Below, piece by piece: positions 10,017 to 19,388 of a DNA stretch of 42,937 nt. Each line of letters starts with the position of its first letter. The stretch's first letter is position 1. The notes under the pieces were generated by a model. It saw nothing but the letters and a program-made list of their open reading frames with translations, was not told the origin of the DNA and did no database searches. The translations under genes were made by a program, and so were the position numbers. Origin of the DNA: Pseudanabaena sp. SR411 (GTDB lineage: Bacteria; Cyanobacteriota; Cyanobacteriia; Pseudanabaenales; Pseudanabaenaceae). Where the stretch lies: contig NZ_NDHW01000075.1 of assembly GCF_002251945.1 (NCBI RefSeq), forward strand, positions 1 through 42,937. The letters are read 5' to 3'.

Positions 10017-10382
10017 TCATCCTCCCAAGCCTAGCGATCGCACTGCTTGCAAAATATCCTCTTTGGTAAATGGCTTAGTTAGGTAAATATCCACACCCTG
10101 CTTCATTCCCCACATGCGATCGAGGTCTTGACTCTTGGATGTACAGGCAATGACTGACACTTTCGCAGTAGCCGCTTTTTTGATGGCGCGACACATCTCT
10201 AAACCACTCATCCCAGGCATTACTAAATCTGTAATCACCACATTGGGATTATTTTTACTAAACTTCTCCAATCCTTCCGTCCCATCGGCAGCACTTACTA
10301 CCGCGTATCCCCCCTGTCGCAAGTAATCACAGATCAACTCACGTTCCGAATTTGTATCTTCGACAACTAGTACTGTAATCAA
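10017..10382 (-). CDS. CheY-like single-domain response regulator (second of a tandem pair)
   Basis: The 121 residues form one receiver domain: acidic pair Glu8-Asp9, phospho-acceptor Asp52 in TDLVMPGMSG, the conserved Thr in ACTSK, and Lys in TKPF. It has no output domain. It is clearly similar to the next upstream gene over its whole length, sharing DLVMPGMSGLE and WGMKQG, so the two arose by duplication. In PilH/PixH/HmpB-type systems such proteins take phosphate from CheA, and a second copy may serve as a phosphate sink. It is translationally linked to the downstream cheW. Confidence 0.92.
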   Translation of the reverse strand: MITVLVVEDTNSERELICDYLRQGGYAVVSAADGTEGLEKFSKNNPNVVITDLVMPGMSGLEMCRAIKKAATAKVSVIACTSKSQDLDRMWGMKQGVDIYLTKPFTKEDILQAVRSLGLGG

Positions 10383-10454
10383 GATCTCTCTCCTTGTATA
10401 TGTAAGTCAATAGGGGTTTTAAGCCATTGGAGGCTCTAATTTGCGAGCATTGTG

Positions 10455-10814
10455 TCAAGCAACAGAGCGTACTGCTCGTAAAATATCTTCACGGGTGAAA
10501 GGCTTAGTAACATAGACATCAATGCCTTGTTTCATGCCCCAGAGTTTATCTAGCTCTTGATTTTTAGAAGTACAAGCCACAATTGGTACATCTTTAGTCT
10601 CATTATTTTTTTTCAGGCTGCGACATAGCTCTAATCCACTCATTCCGGGCATGACCAAATCCGTAACTACGACATCAGGCTTCTTCCCTTCGATTTTTTT
10701 GAGAGCTTCTTGTCCATTAGTTGCACTGATTACGTTATAACCACTTTCCAATAAATAACTAACTATCAAATCCTGCTCAGAAGCAGTATCTTCAACTACA
10801 AGCACTGTTGTCAT
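10455..10814 (-). CDS. CheY-like single-domain response regulator (first of a tandem pair, PilH-like)
   Basis: The 119 residues are a lone receiver domain with Glu8-Asp9, phospho-acceptor Asp52 (TDLVMPGMSG), Thr in ACTSK and Lys in TKPF. It is the second gene of the taxis operon, as PilH, PixH and HmpB are in their operons. A 72-bp gap separates it from its duplicate. The start ATG fits the conserved M-T-T-V-L-V-V-E-D receiver N-terminus. Confidence 0.92.
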   Translation of the reverse strand: MTTVLVVEDTASEQDLIVSYLLESGYNVISATNGQEALKKIEGKKPDVVVTDLVMPGMSGLELCRSLKKNNETKDVPIVACTSKNQELDKLWGMKQGIDVYVTKPFTREDILRAVRSVA

Positions 10815-11035
10815 AGTATTTTCTCAATCCTGTTTATTCTTTTCAACATTAACTAAGGCTTTTGCAGACAAGATTTTGCTTTTGGCGTTAACCTTAATTT
10901 TATCCGATCTGGCAATTCTTAATAAAACATAAAGATACCATATAAAAGTAAGGTGTTTTTAGATTGGCGTTGAGTTAATTATAGAAGGCTAAAAACAATA
11001 ATTTCTTAAATACTTCTATAAACATGCGTAAATAC

Positions 11036-12328
11036 TCACATGAGATGACGCATGATCATTTTGAGTAAATCAGCTTGGACAAAGGGTTTGGTTAGATAAT
11101 CTGTAGCCCCTGCGATCCTTGCACGAGCGCGATCGATCAATCCTTTATTGCCTGTCACCATCACAATCGGAATATCTTTTAAAATCGAAGACTTACGGAT
11201 TAAAGAACAAAGTTGATAACCATCAACATTGGGCATTCCGATATCTAGCAAAATCAAATCAGGACGAATCGAAGTAATTTTTAACAACGCTTTCATCGAG
11301 TCTTGAATTAACGTGACTTGAAAGTCTTCATTACCCAAGTAACTACTAATAATACTGAGCATTGATTCACTATCATCGATACAGACAATCTTCCAAGTTT
11401 TTGTTGGTTGCTGTATAAAAACCTGCGAAATACTAGAGATATCATCACTTGAGCTAACTTCGTCGGTCAAGGTTTCTACGAGTTTTTCAATATTTTCTTG
11501 CTCTTCAGCAGGTGCAAGGTAGTAGGTGCGCGGCAACATATCGAAGGGAGATAAGGGATCTCTTAATAGAATCGAACCATCACTAATTAGAGGGCTAAGT
11601 TGCTTGGCGATCGCTAGAGGATCTTTGCCTAGTAATGCACCTAATTGACAAAAGTTAAACCCACGTAAAATTTTCCCAAGTCGCTGGACGGTTTCTGCTG
11701 ACATGCGTTTTTCCGCAGATGTCTGACTGACTAGATAGGGGCATTGGTAGGGTGAGCTAATTGTCGGTCCAAGCTTATACCATGATTGGAGTCTCTGGGT
11801 AACTACTTCTAAGATCCGATCAATTGATAAATTGCAATAGGTCTGCTTTAAAAAATGCTCGTAATAGATACCGCCCAACTTTCCATTGGGCAGACATAGA
11901 AATGCCTCGACAACTTCTTGAATGATCCGTGCAACCAGTTTGCCTGCCATAGGTTTTGGTAAATAATTTTCATCAACTAGCCACAAAATTGCAAGGTATT
12001 CAACACAGAGAATTTCGCTAGTGACTTTGTACTTCGCATTCTCTGGAGATGGATCGTCAAACATGAGACGAAGCTGCGATCGCACTTTTTCGTTGAGGGC
12101 TGGGACTTCTCGACTTAGCGCCCTTAGATGTCTTTCTAATCTTTCAAAACTATCTAAAGAGTGGGATGCATAGACTAATTTTCCCCGTTCGATATAGAAC
12201 GACCAACGAATGCGATCGCGCACAACATAAACACATCCGTCCCTACTTAACTCTAAACTCTTTAATAGCTCTCTAGCAGATTCTTTTTGCTCTTTATTGA
12301 CACTATCTATGTTAATTTCAGCACGCAT
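11036..12328 (-). CDS. PatA-type response regulator (PilG/PixG/HmpA-like)
   Basis: This is the first gene of the taxis operon. From the ATG at 12328 it has 430 residues: a DUF4388/PATAN-like N-terminal part (about 1-100, with RDRIRWSFYIERGKLVYASH), a helical middle region, and a C-terminal receiver (about 303-430) with IDDSES, phospho-Asp near 362 in LLDIGMPNVDG and Lys in TKPF. In PixG and PilG homologues the PATAN part is thought to act on the pilus motor. The ORF can be extended to a TTG at 12343, but the ATG gives the better start. A TATAAT-like -10 (12389-12394) lies about 60 bases upstream. Confidence 0.9.
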   Translation of the reverse strand: MRAEINIDSVNKEQKESARELLKSLELSRDGCVYVVRDRIRWSFYIERGKLVYASHSLDSFERLERHLRALSREVPALNEKVRSQLRLMFDDPSPENAKYKVTSEILCVEYLAILWLVDENYLPKPMAGKLVARIIQEVVEAFLCLPNGKLGGIYYEHFLKQTYCNLSIDRILEVVTQRLQSWYKLGPTISSPYQCPYLVSQTSAEKRMSAETVQRLGKILRGFNFCQLGALLGKDPLAIAKQLSPLISDGSILLRDPLSPFDMLPRTYYLAPAEEQENIEKLVETLTDEVSSSDDISSISQVFIQQPTKTWKIVCIDDSESMLSIISSYLGNEDFQVTLIQDSMKALLKITSIRPDLILLDIGMPNVDGYQLCSLIRKSSILKDIPIVMVTGNKGLIDRARARIAGATDYLTKPFVQADLLKMIMRHLM

Positions 12329-12388
12329 CACGATTATTCCCAATTGCTAAGTCTGAACTCGAATCCCCCTCATTTAGAACATTCTTAG

Positions 12389-12394
12389 ATTATA
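12389..12394 (-). promoter_or_regulatory. Candidate -10 element of the taxis operon
   Basis: On the minus strand this reads TATAAT, about 60 bases before the ATG of the PatA-like gene. No convincing -35 hexamer is seen at 17 bp, so the element is tentative. Confidence 0.35.
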
Positions 12395-12738
12395 TTTATG
12401 GCGATCCTAAATCACTTTTAAGATTTGGAGGTTTGTGGGACTGTCCCCTTAGGAGCGCACTCTCACAACCCATTGAGGATTGCTATAAAAAGCTTCTAAT
12501 TTTTTTAACTACAGTTTTGTTAATTCCCTTGAATATTCATTAAACCATGATTTTATTACAAATAAAATAAAATACTTATTGTTTAGAGACTTTTTAACGA
12601 TGCTCAAAAAAAATGCAAATTCCTGAATAATGTAAAGATAATCATTGATCTGATTCAAAAACCTTAGAAAAACTTATGAAAGAGAATACTTTTGGGGTTT
12701 TGCTTCTCTAAACTTATCGCAACCCAAGAGATAGCTAG

Positions 12739-12775
12739 AAGGTGAGTGGCGGCGCGAAGCGCTGCCACTCACCTT
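12739..12775. repeat. GC-capped palindrome
   Basis: The stem AAGGTGAGTGGCGGCGC (12739-12755) pairs with 12759-12775 apart from one mismatch, around the loop GAA with the GCGC clamp. Partial AACCC and TTTTTGGTTTT flanks surround it. Confidence 0.8.
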
Positions 12776-12906
12776 TTTGGTTTTATGTCCTAAGCGCAAC
12801 TTACATTGCTATAGAAAAACAAATGATTTCGGTATAGCAAGCCTAAATTATTATCATTTGTGGATAAACAAGTGGCTTAAGTCCCTTGTTATAAGTTTTA
12901 TACTTT

Positions 12907-12954
12907 CACAACTCATTTAGGATTGCTATATATAGCAATCCTAAATGAGTTGTG
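12907..12954. repeat. Perfect 48-nt palindrome
   Basis: Two 24-base arms (CACAACTCATTTAGG...GCTATA) are exact reverse complements with no spacer. The arm is the best-preserved copy of the ATTTAGGATTGCTATA motif that litters this gap. It overlaps the next palindrome by two bases. Confidence 0.9.
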
Positions 12955-12987
12955 TGGAAGCGTACCCCGAAGGGGTGCGCTTCCACA
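12953..12987. repeat. GC-capped palindrome downstream of ilvD
   Basis: The stem TGTGGAAGCG (12953-12962) pairs with 12978-12987. After one mismatch, the tip is ACCCC-GAA-GGGGT. It is followed by AAACCCAAAAA, the flank shared with other palindromes here. Confidence 0.8.
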
Positions 12988-13061
12988 AACCCAAAAATCT
13001 ACAAATGATTTAGGTCTGCTATAGGTTCTAATGTCTATTTTCAGACTGGGAAGAGAGTGAT

Positions 13062-14747
13062 TTAGAACAGATCTAAGTCAGTCACTGCACCTTTGCTGCT
13101 AGTCGAAACAAGCTTGGCATATTTTGCTAAAACCCCTTTAGTGTAACGAGGAGCAGGAGCCTTCCAATTCGCTCGACGGCTTGCTAGTTCCTCATCGCTG
13201 ACATTTAGTTGAATCAATCGCTGATGGGCATCAATGGTGATCGAGTCGCCTTCCTTTACTAAGGCGATCGCGCCACCCACAAAAGCTTCAGGGGCAACGT
13301 GACCAACCACCATGCCATAGGTTCCACCAGAGAAACGTCCATCGGTAATTAAGCCGACGGAATCGCCTAAACCAGCACCGATAATTGCACTTGTTGGCGC
13401 TAGCATTTCGCGCATACCAGGTCCGCCCTTAGGACCTTCATAGCGAATCACAAGAATATCTCCTGCATTGATCTTGTTAGCAAGAATTGCCGTAAGAGAA
13501 TCTTCTTCTGATTCAAAGACACGGGCAGGACCAGTGATGATTGGATTCTTCACGCCAGAGATTTTGGCTACAGCACCTTCTTCAGCAAGATTTCCTCTCA
13601 GAACGGCGAGATGTCCTTGCTTATACATAGGGCGATCCCAAGGACGGATCACATCTTGATCGGCGCGAGGTTCGGCAGGAATATCTTTGAGAACTTCTTC
13701 AACGGTTTGACCAGTAATCGTGATGCAATCACCATGTAATAGACCTCGCACTAAAAGCATCTTCATGACTTGGGGAATACCACCTGCTTTGTGGAGGTCA
13801 GTGGCTACATACTTGCCTGATGGCTTAAGGTCACAGATTACGGGAACACGCTCACGGATACGCTCGAAATCATCGAGGTTCCATTCCACACCTGCGGAAT
13901 GGGCGATCGCTAAAAAGTGTAAAACGGCATTCGTTGATCCACCCACAGCCATAACCACGGAAATAGCGTTCTCAATCGATTTGCGGGTGATGATGTCGCG
14001 AGGCAATAGATTATTGCGAATTGCATTGACTAAAACCGTACCAGCGAGTTCTGTATTCGCGGCTTTTTCGGGAGCAACAGCCGACATGGTAGAGGAATAC
14101 ATCAAGCTCATGCCCATGGCTTCAAATGCTGAAGACATGGTATTTGCCGTATACATACCACCGCAGGAGCCAGCCCCTGGGCAAGCATTGCGCTCAACTG
14201 AGTTGAGTCTGACTTCATCAATGCGACCTGCACTATATTGACCAACGGCTTCAAAGGAACTAACCACGGTCAAATCTTCGCCATCAAGATGTCCTGGTTC
14301 GATTGTGCCACCGTAGACAAATATAGCGGGAATATTCATTCTTGCCATTGCGATCATCGCCCCTGGCATATTCTTATCGCAGCCCCCGATCGCCAAAATG
14401 CCATCCATACTCTGAGCGCTACATGCGGTTTCGATCGAGTCGGCAATTACATCACGGGACACAAGAGAATATTTCATTCCCTCAGTTCCCATGGAGATTC
14501 CGTCGCTAACGGTGATTGTGCCGAAAACTTGGGGCATCCCATTAGCATCACGAATTCCTGCTTCAGCGCGGATTGCTAGTGGGGCAATTCCCATATTACA
14601 AGGGGTAATCGTGCTGTGGGCGCTTGCCACACCAACAATAGGTTTTGTAAAATCCGAGTCTTGGAAACCAACGGCGCGTAACATGGCGCGGTTAGGCGAT
14701 CGCTGAACGCCTTCGGTAATTGCACGACTTCTGCGATTGTCGGACAT
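13062..14747 (-). CDS. ilvD: Dihydroxy-acid dehydratase
   Basis: The enzyme dehydrates 2,3-dihydroxy-3-methylbutanoate and its homologue in valine, leucine and isoleucine biosynthesis. The 561 residues are the normal length. Three Fe-S ligand positions can be seen: Cys50 in STITPCNMG, Cys123 in GGCDKNMPG, and the Cys pair in [19 protein letters not shown] (about 188-206). The C-terminal [19 protein letters not shown] motif is intact. The ATG start is close to the conserved [10 protein letters not shown]. The gene stands alone and diverges from the lipoprotein gene at 14840. Confidence 0.97.
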   Translation of the reverse strand: MSDNRRSRAITEGVQRSPNRAMLRAVGFQDSDFTKPIVGVASAHSTITPCNMGIAPLAIRAEAGIRDANGMPQVFGTITVSDGISMGTEGMKYSLVSRDVIADSIETACSAQSMDGILAIGGCDKNMPGAMIAMARMNIPAIFVYGGTIEPGHLDGEDLTVVSSFEAVGQYSAGRIDEVRLNSVERNACPGAGSCGGMYTANTMSSAFEAMGMSLMYSSTMSAVAPEKAANTELAGTVLVNAIRNNLLPRDIITRKSIENAISVVMAVGGSTNAVLHFLAIAHSAGVEWNLDDFERIRERVPVICDLKPSGKYVATDLHKAGGIPQVMKMLLVRGLLHGDCITITGQTVEEVLKDIPAEPRADQDVIRPWDRPMYKQGHLAVLRGNLAEEGAVAKISGVKNPIITGPARVFESEEDSLTAILANKINAGDILVIRYEGPKGGPGMREMLAPTSAIIGAGLGDSVGLITDGRFSGGTYGMVVGHVAPEAFVGGAIALVKEGDSITIDAHQRLIQLNVSDEELASRRANWKAPAPRYTKGVLAKYAKLVSTSSKGAVTDLDLF

Positions 14748-14839
14748 AGTTCACATCTCTGTTATTAGCTTTATCAACTAAAACATTTTAGAATTTTTAG
14801 ACACTAGAATAATCATCTTGGACTATCGGCAATTACCAA

Positions 14840-15301
14840 ATGCAACTTCAAACGCAATTTCCCAAGCACCTGTCTGATCGTTTATCAACTGCTTCCAAGC
14901 GTCGTACTGCTCTTTATGCGGCGACTTTGAGCCTTGGAATAGTACTCAATGGTTGTGGGGAAAGTAAGATTTCTCAATGTAACAAAGTTGTTACGATTGC
15001 CAATAAAACTAATGCTCTGGTGATTCCCAAGGATATTACAGGCTTTGGTGCATTTGCGGACAATATTGATCAAATCCGCACAGAAGTACAAGCGATCGCA
15101 GTTCAAGACTCAAAGCTTAAGGAATTGCAAGCGCAGTTGTTAGGTGTATATGGTGAAGCTTCTCAAGCTCTGAAGGGGCAAGTCAAAGCAACTGAGGCAA
15201 AAGATGTCAATGCGATGACTAAAGCCAAGCAAGATTTAGAAACTGCATCAACTAAGGAAAGTGAGGTTGTCGATCAAATTAATACTCTATGTAGTAAATA
15301 A
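14840..15301 (+). CDS. Predicted lipoprotein of unknown function
   Basis: The function is not recognised. The 153 residues begin with a basic segment and a hydrophobic stretch (about 24-37) ending in the lipobox L-N-G-C, so Cys39 would be lipidated and the protein anchored to a membrane. The mature part is mostly helical and rich in K, Q, A and T, with Cys residues near both ends (SQCNKVV and NTLCSK) that could form a disulfide. It is followed directly by a strong terminator and faces the convergent gene at 15336. Confidence 0.75.
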   Translation: MQLQTQFPKHLSDRLSTASKRRTALYAATLSLGIVLNGCGESKISQCNKVVTIANKTNALVIPKDITGFGAFADNIDQIRTEVQAIAVQDSKLKELQAQLLGVYGEASQALKGQVKATEAKDVNAMTKAKQDLETASTKESEVVDQINTLCSK

Positions 15302-15302
15302 A

Positions 15303-15333
15303 GCAAAAAACTGCACTCAGTGCAGTTTTTTGC
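15303..15333. terminator. Bidirectional intrinsic terminator
   Basis: The stem GCAAAAAACTGCAC (15303-15316) with loop TCA pairs with 15320-15333. It has an A-run on one side and a T-run on the other. It lies between two convergent genes and suits both directions. Confidence 0.85.
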
Positions 15334-15335
15334 TT

Positions 15336-16364
15336 TTAAAGTACAGCTTGATGCGCTTGATCGACTGAATCGATCATTTTTTGCCGTTCCCGTTTCCACA
15401 TTTTTTGAAGCTCGTCACTGTAGCCCAAAATCAAATAAGGGAAGCGATTGAATAGTTCTTTTAATAACAATTCCACGTCGGCTTCATTAGAACAAGGACA
15501 TCCGTACTCCTCTCCGTAGCGATCGTATAGTACTGCACTATAAATCTTGCCATACTTAGTAGAAGTCACTTTTTTGTAAGCCCAAACTAGTTGATCAAGC
15601 TTAATTGCCTTTATATCAGTATTCAGAAGCTGAAGTAGCCAAGATCGTGTTAATTGATTGCCGCCAATCGTAACCGTATTAATTCCCGAACTTGCTTCTG
15701 TATCAATTTCTTGAATCAGAGTCTGCCAATCGCCTATCTTTGCCAGACGTTTGCGAATTGGATGATTGCCCAGATCCGATCGCCAACGCAGCGCCGAGAC
15801 AATTTGCCAAATGCTAACCAGCGACAGGGGGAGTGCAAACAACAGTACAACATATCCTCCCAAACGATAGTCATTGGTATCTAGCATAAAAGGTAAAAAT
15901 GCACCCTTGAGGCTAGAATCTTGAGATTCAATTGGGGTGACAATTCTGCTTTTGATTTCACTAGAAATATCAGATAAACCACCTGTAACTTGATTGCTAC
16001 TGCCACTTATCCCTGACTTTACCAATAGAATACGTTTGTCAAGTTGCAAAGTTTGATACTTCGCAGAAACGGACTGACTAATAGTTTGTCCAGTACTACG
16101 ACGAACTCTTTTTGTGATTTGCTGAACACCCGTATCATCGATTGCATTACCTTTGACTGTAATGTATTGTTGCAGGCTATCATCAAGAGATTTAATGTCC
16201 TCTAAGTTTTTAGCATCAACGGGGAATGGACCAAGAGCAAAATTATATAAATAGCGATATTGCCATCCAGCTACGCCTAACAAAATCGCCATTAATATCC
16301 CATTTGATATTAATAAATTGCGGCTTTTGCGAAGTACTTGCTTGCCGATAATGGTGTTGAACAT
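15336..16364 (-). CDS. Two-TM membrane protein of unknown function
   Basis: I do not recognise a characterised family; the arrangement could match a small DUF found in cyanobacteria and other bacteria. From the ATG at 16364 (an AGAG site lies upstream; the longer ORF needs TTG) there are 342 residues: TM1 (about 18-35), an extracytoplasmic region (36-168) with a VKGNAIDD segment, TM2 (170-192), and a cytoplasmic C-terminal domain with the pattern SSGINTVTIGGNQLTRSWLL and paired Cys in EEYGCPCSNEAD. The C-terminal domain resembles a small alpha/beta fold. It converges on the lipoprotein gene and shares its terminator. Confidence 0.75.
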   Translation of the reverse strand: MFNTIIGKQVLRKSRNLLISNGILMAILLGVAGWQYRYLYNFALGPFPVDAKNLEDIKSLDDSLQQYITVKGNAIDDTGVQQITKRVRRSTGQTISQSVSAKYQTLQLDKRILLVKSGISGSSNQVTGGLSDISSEIKSRIVTPIESQDSSLKGAFLPFMLDTNDYRLGGYVVLLFALPLSLVSIWQIVSALRWRSDLGNHPIRKRLAKIGDWQTLIQEIDTEASSGINTVTIGGNQLTRSWLLQLLNTDIKAIKLDQLVWAYKKVTSTKYGKIYSAVLYDRYGEEYGCPCSNEADVELLLKELFNRFPYLILGYSDELQKMWKRERQKMIDSVDQAHQAVL

Positions 16365-16743
16365 GGTTGTTTTCTCTAATATCAAAAGTTATACCAATTC
16401 ACGAAAGTGTGGCTACACTTTTGTGGATTAAGAACCAAACTCAGTCGGGGTTTTAAAAAGATAAAATGGCTAGCCATTTTATCTTTTGGTATTACAGTAA
16501 ATTGCGAACTAAATTCAATCAATAAGTTTTTTGTGTCTGCATAAAGTTAATTCTGCAATTAGCTTTTTTTGAGTGTAAAACAAATAATAAAAAAACCAAT
16601 CAGTGTTGCAAATTTTGAAACGGCTTCCATCATCAACCTGTGGTTTTGTGCCAATGTCCTCAAAATATAAAATTGTGGCTTACAGCAATTACCGATCAAA
16701 CGAACCACAAGAAAAAATTTGAAAGCGTTGCAAAGCAACGCTT
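16365..16743. other. Gap holding two dispersed palindromes
   Basis: No gene is supported. 16391-16430 holds a degenerate palindrome (CACGAAAGTGT-GGCT-ACACTTTTGTG) of the ATACC/CAAAACAC family. 16456-16487 is a perfect 32-nt palindrome followed by TTGGTATTAC. A short ORF at 16559-16747 has no family resemblance and overlaps the tadA palindrome, so it is not called. Confidence 0.6.
16456..16487. repeat. Perfect 32-nt palindrome
   Basis: Arms of 16 bases (AAAAGATAAAATGGCT) are exact reverse complements with no spacer. It lies upstream of the minus-strand membrane protein gene, so it is not that gene's terminator. It may serve the tadA transcript. Confidence 0.85.
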
Positions 16744-16758
16744 TCAAATTTTTTCTTG
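16708..16758. repeat. 24-bp-stem palindrome that overlaps the tadA stop codon
   Basis: Arms 16708-16731 and 16735-16758 are exact complements around the loop AAA. The tadA stop codon (16744-16746) and its last four sense codons lie in the right arm. It probably terminates tadA and also supplies its C-terminus. Confidence 0.85.
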
Positions 16759-17253
16759 GTTTGGGTTTGAGCGCAAAGCGCTGTAGGATCTACGCCGATG
16801 ACTAGCAAACCAATCAAGCAATAACTCTTGGCATTCTCGATCGCGGATTCCTGCGATCGCCTCTAGCTTGTGAAAAGACACAGGACTATCAGGCAAATTA
16901 GCCACGGTACGAATTGCCCCTGCTTTAGGATCATCAGAACCATAGACTAAAGTACTAATCCGCGCTTGCAAAATTGCCCCCGCACACATCGGACAGGGTT
17001 CTAAAGTCACATATAAAGTGCATCCGTTTAAATGCCAATCCTGTAATACTCGCGCCGCCTCACGAATTGCCACTATTTCCGCATGGGCAGTAGGATCTCG
17101 ATCGCGTTCTTTGCGGTTTACCCCAGTGGCGATCGCCTCCCCCAACCGATTCACAATTACTGCTCCCACAGGAATTTCTCCAAAATCCCCTGCAGCTTTT
17201 GCCAGTGCGATCGCCCGATCCATCCAAATTTGATGCACTTCTAAATTTTTCAT
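16744..17253 (-). CDS. tadA: tRNA(Arg) adenosine-34 deaminase TadA
   Basis: The enzyme makes inosine at the wobble position of tRNA-Arg(ACG). The 169 residues carry the zinc deaminase signature: His57 and Glu59 in T-A-H-A-E-I, and Cys87 and Cys90 in LEPCPMCAGA. Typical substrate-site neighbours include NRKERDRDPTAHAE. The length is normal, but the last residues (NPNQEKI) come from the right arm of an intergenic palindrome. The gene diverges from metG. Confidence 0.95.
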   Translation of the reverse strand: MKNLEVHQIWMDRAIALAKAAGDFGEIPVGAVIVNRLGEAIATGVNRKERDRDPTAHAEIVAIREAARVLQDWHLNGCTLYVTLEPCPMCAGAILQARISTLVYGSDDPKAGAIRTVANLPDSPVSFHKLEAIAGIRDRECQELLLDWFASHRRRSYSALRSNPNQEKI

Positions 17254-17264
17254 CGTTTATGGCT

Positions 17265-17323
17265 TTTCAAAACCCAAAAATTATCGACGGCTCGATACGC
17301 CGCCGATAATTTTGGAGTTTAAT
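17265..17323. repeat. Imperfect palindrome in the tadA-metG divergent gap
   Basis: CCAAAAATTATCGACGG pairs with CCGCCGATAATTTTGG with one bulge and one mismatch. The outer edge is AAAACCC on the left and GGAGTTT on the right. Neither gene ends here, so it is not a terminator of its neighbours. It may lie in the promoter region of one of them. Confidence 0.65.
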
Positions 17324-17379
17324 GTTACATTTACCACCATTTTTTTGCAAAATGGTATTAGTCCTGAATTGAGTTACCC

Positions 17380-18948
17380 ATGTCCCTAGAACCGATCGCC
17401 TTAACCACACCACTTTTTTACGTCAACGATCGCCCACATATTGGTAGCGCTTACCCCACGATCGCTGCTGATGCCTTTGCACGGTTTCATCGGCTCAAAG
17501 GACATCCAGTCATGTTTGTCACAGGGACAGATGAACATGGGCAAAAAATTCAGCGCACTGCCGAAAAAAATCATCTATCGCCCCAAGAGCATTGCGATCG
17601 CACCGTCGCCGAATTTTATAAGCTCTGGGAAAAGTTTAATATTCGCTTTGATCGCTTTACCCGAACTACTGCACCAAAACATCAAGCGATCGTTAATGAA
17701 TTTTTTCAAAGAGTCTATAAAGCGGGTGATATATACTTAAATCAGCAAAAAGGTTGGTACTGCGTCGCTTGCGAAGAATTTAAAGAAGAGCGTGAACTCC
17801 CTGAAAGCCATCATTGTCCAATCCATACCAATGTCGTCTGTGAATGGCGCGACGAACCAAATTATTTCTTTCGCCTCTCCAAATATCAACAGGCCCTGGA
17901 TCAATTTCACGAGTCTCATCCCGACTTCATCCAACCTGAAAGTCGTCGCAATGAAGTCCTTGGCTTTATGAAGCAAGGCTTACAGGATTTCTCGATTTCT
18001 CGCGTTAACCTTGATTGGGGATTCCCTATTCCCACCGATCCCACCCATACAATTTATGTTTGGTTCGATGCTTTGCTAGGATATGTCACGGCGCTGCTCG
18101 ATCCTGACGATGAGCCAACCCTCGAAAATGCACTCAAAAAATGGTATCCCTTCAATCTCCATATTATTGGTAAGGATATCCTGAGATTTCATGCAATTTA
18201 TTGGCCAGCGATGCTCATGTCGGCGGAATTAGCGCTACCAGAGCGTGTATTTGGTCATGGATTGTTGACAAAAGATGGACTAAAAATGGGGAAAACTTTG
18301 GGCAATACCATTGATCCCTACGATTTGGTTGATCGCTTTGGTGCTGATCCCATTCGTTATTATTTTCTAAAAGAAATCGAGTTTGGGCGCGATGGTGATT
18401 TTAATGAAGAGAGATTTGTGGCGATCGTGAATGCCGATCTCGCCAATAGCCTCGGCAATTTACTCAATCGCAGTCTCGGCATGGCTAATAAATATTGTCA
18501 ACAAACTATTCCTGCTCATGATCCCAGTGATCGCACTGAAGTCTCAGATTTGATTAAACCAGTGATCGAGCAAGCAAAAAATTTGGGCGATCGCGTGGCT
18601 TTTGATTACCAAAATCTCAACTTTCGTGCTGCTTGCGAGAAAATCCTTGAATTGATCTGGAATTGCAATAAATTAATCGATGAAACCACGCCTTGGAAGT
18701 TATTTAAAGCAGGCAAACAAAACGAAGTTAACGAAACTTTATACACTTTGCTAGAATCTGTAAGGATTGCAGTCTATCTACTATCACCGATTACCCCAAC
18801 CCTCAGCGTTTCTGCTTATCAGCAACTGGGTATAAATTTCAATGAAACATCTCCCCCTGATTGGAGCCACACAAATTGGGGAATACTGGAAGTAGGTACA
18901 TCCCTAGCTACACCCACACCAATTTTTCAGCGTATTGAAATTATGTAA
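17380..18948 (+). CDS. metG: Methionyl-tRNA synthetase
   Basis: The enzyme charges tRNA-Met with methionine in the cytoplasm. The 522 residues form a class I core without the C-terminal EMAP-like tRNA-binding extension. Visible features are the HIGH equivalent PHIGSAY (19-25), GTDEHG (49-54), a one-knuckle zinc site (Cys128, Cys131, Cys146, His149) and the KMSKS loop, which reads KMGKT (302-306). The variant loop keeps both lysines. The ATG gives the conserved P-L-F-Y-V-N-D-R-P-H start. Confidence 0.96.
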   Translation: MSLEPIALTTPLFYVNDRPHIGSAYPTIAADAFARFHRLKGHPVMFVTGTDEHGQKIQRTAEKNHLSPQEHCDRTVAEFYKLWEKFNIRFDRFTRTTAPKHQAIVNEFFQRVYKAGDIYLNQQKGWYCVACEEFKEERELPESHHCPIHTNVVCEWRDEPNYFFRLSKYQQALDQFHESHPDFIQPESRRNEVLGFMKQGLQDFSISRVNLDWGFPIPTDPTHTIYVWFDALLGYVTALLDPDDEPTLENALKKWYPFNLHIIGKDILRFHAIYWPAMLMSAELALPERVFGHGLLTKDGLKMGKTLGNTIDPYDLVDRFGADPIRYYFLKEIEFGRDGDFNEERFVAIVNADLANSLGNLLNRSLGMANKYCQQTIPAHDPSDRTEVSDLIKPVIEQAKNLGDRVAFDYQNLNFRAACEKILELIWNCNKLIDETTPWKLFKAGKQNEVNETLYTLLESVRIAVYLLSPITPTLSVSAYQQLGINFNETSPPDWSHTNWGILEVGTSLATPTPIFQRIEIM

Positions 18949-19388
18949 ATAGCAATGCATTCTGAATTTTTATGTAGTGTAGTTTATTAATCTCCCCACC
19001 TATCAGATTCTATGCCTCTGAGTATATTTACTTATGGTGTATAGTTAAATATAGGTTATAAAAATAAAATTCTTGTTTTTGTATTCTTAATTATAAAAAA
19101 CTCGTTTTTATAGTTCTAAGTTCATTTGAGATTTATCTTAGATCTACCTAGAAGCAACCATTATTTATTCTCAAATAGTCTTGGGATAGAGCAGATGTCT
19201 TTTCTTATTGAAAGCTACTTTTAACGTCCAATACTAGCTTTACACAAATAAGCTACGTGTGAGTTTATTAAAAAGTTTTAAGAGGTTCTTCTGAATTAGG
19301 TAAACACTTAGGACGGTTTTAAGTATCAATGCTAATACCAAAGCTTCATCCCGCGGCACTAGATAACAAGCGTTCTATAGGCAAAAAT
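18949..19388. other. AT-rich gap upstream of labA
   Basis: No gene, RNA or strong palindrome is evident. Several TATA-like stretches occur (near 19040-19060), but no paired -35/-10 is convincing. It probably holds the labA promoter. The stretch 19329-19388 is in frame with labA and could be translated if a farther start is used. Confidence 0.5.

Larger units (their letters stand above)
12329..13061. other. Repeat-rich gap between the taxis operon and ilvD
   Basis: No gene is supported in these 733 bases. They hold three strong palindromes (12739-12775, 12907-12954, 12953-12987). At least five degenerate copies of a motif like ATTTAGGATTGCTATA are present, near 12474, 12810, 12832 (inverted), 12920/12940 and 13005. 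A weak palindrome around CTTAAGTCCCTTGTT (12867-12890) resembles the one at 42771-42802. The left edge includes the taxis operon leader. Confidence 0.7.

Noticed and set aside
16559-16747. 62-codon ORF upstream of tadA's end
   Set aside because: Partly inside a palindrome, no ribosome site and no family resemblance.
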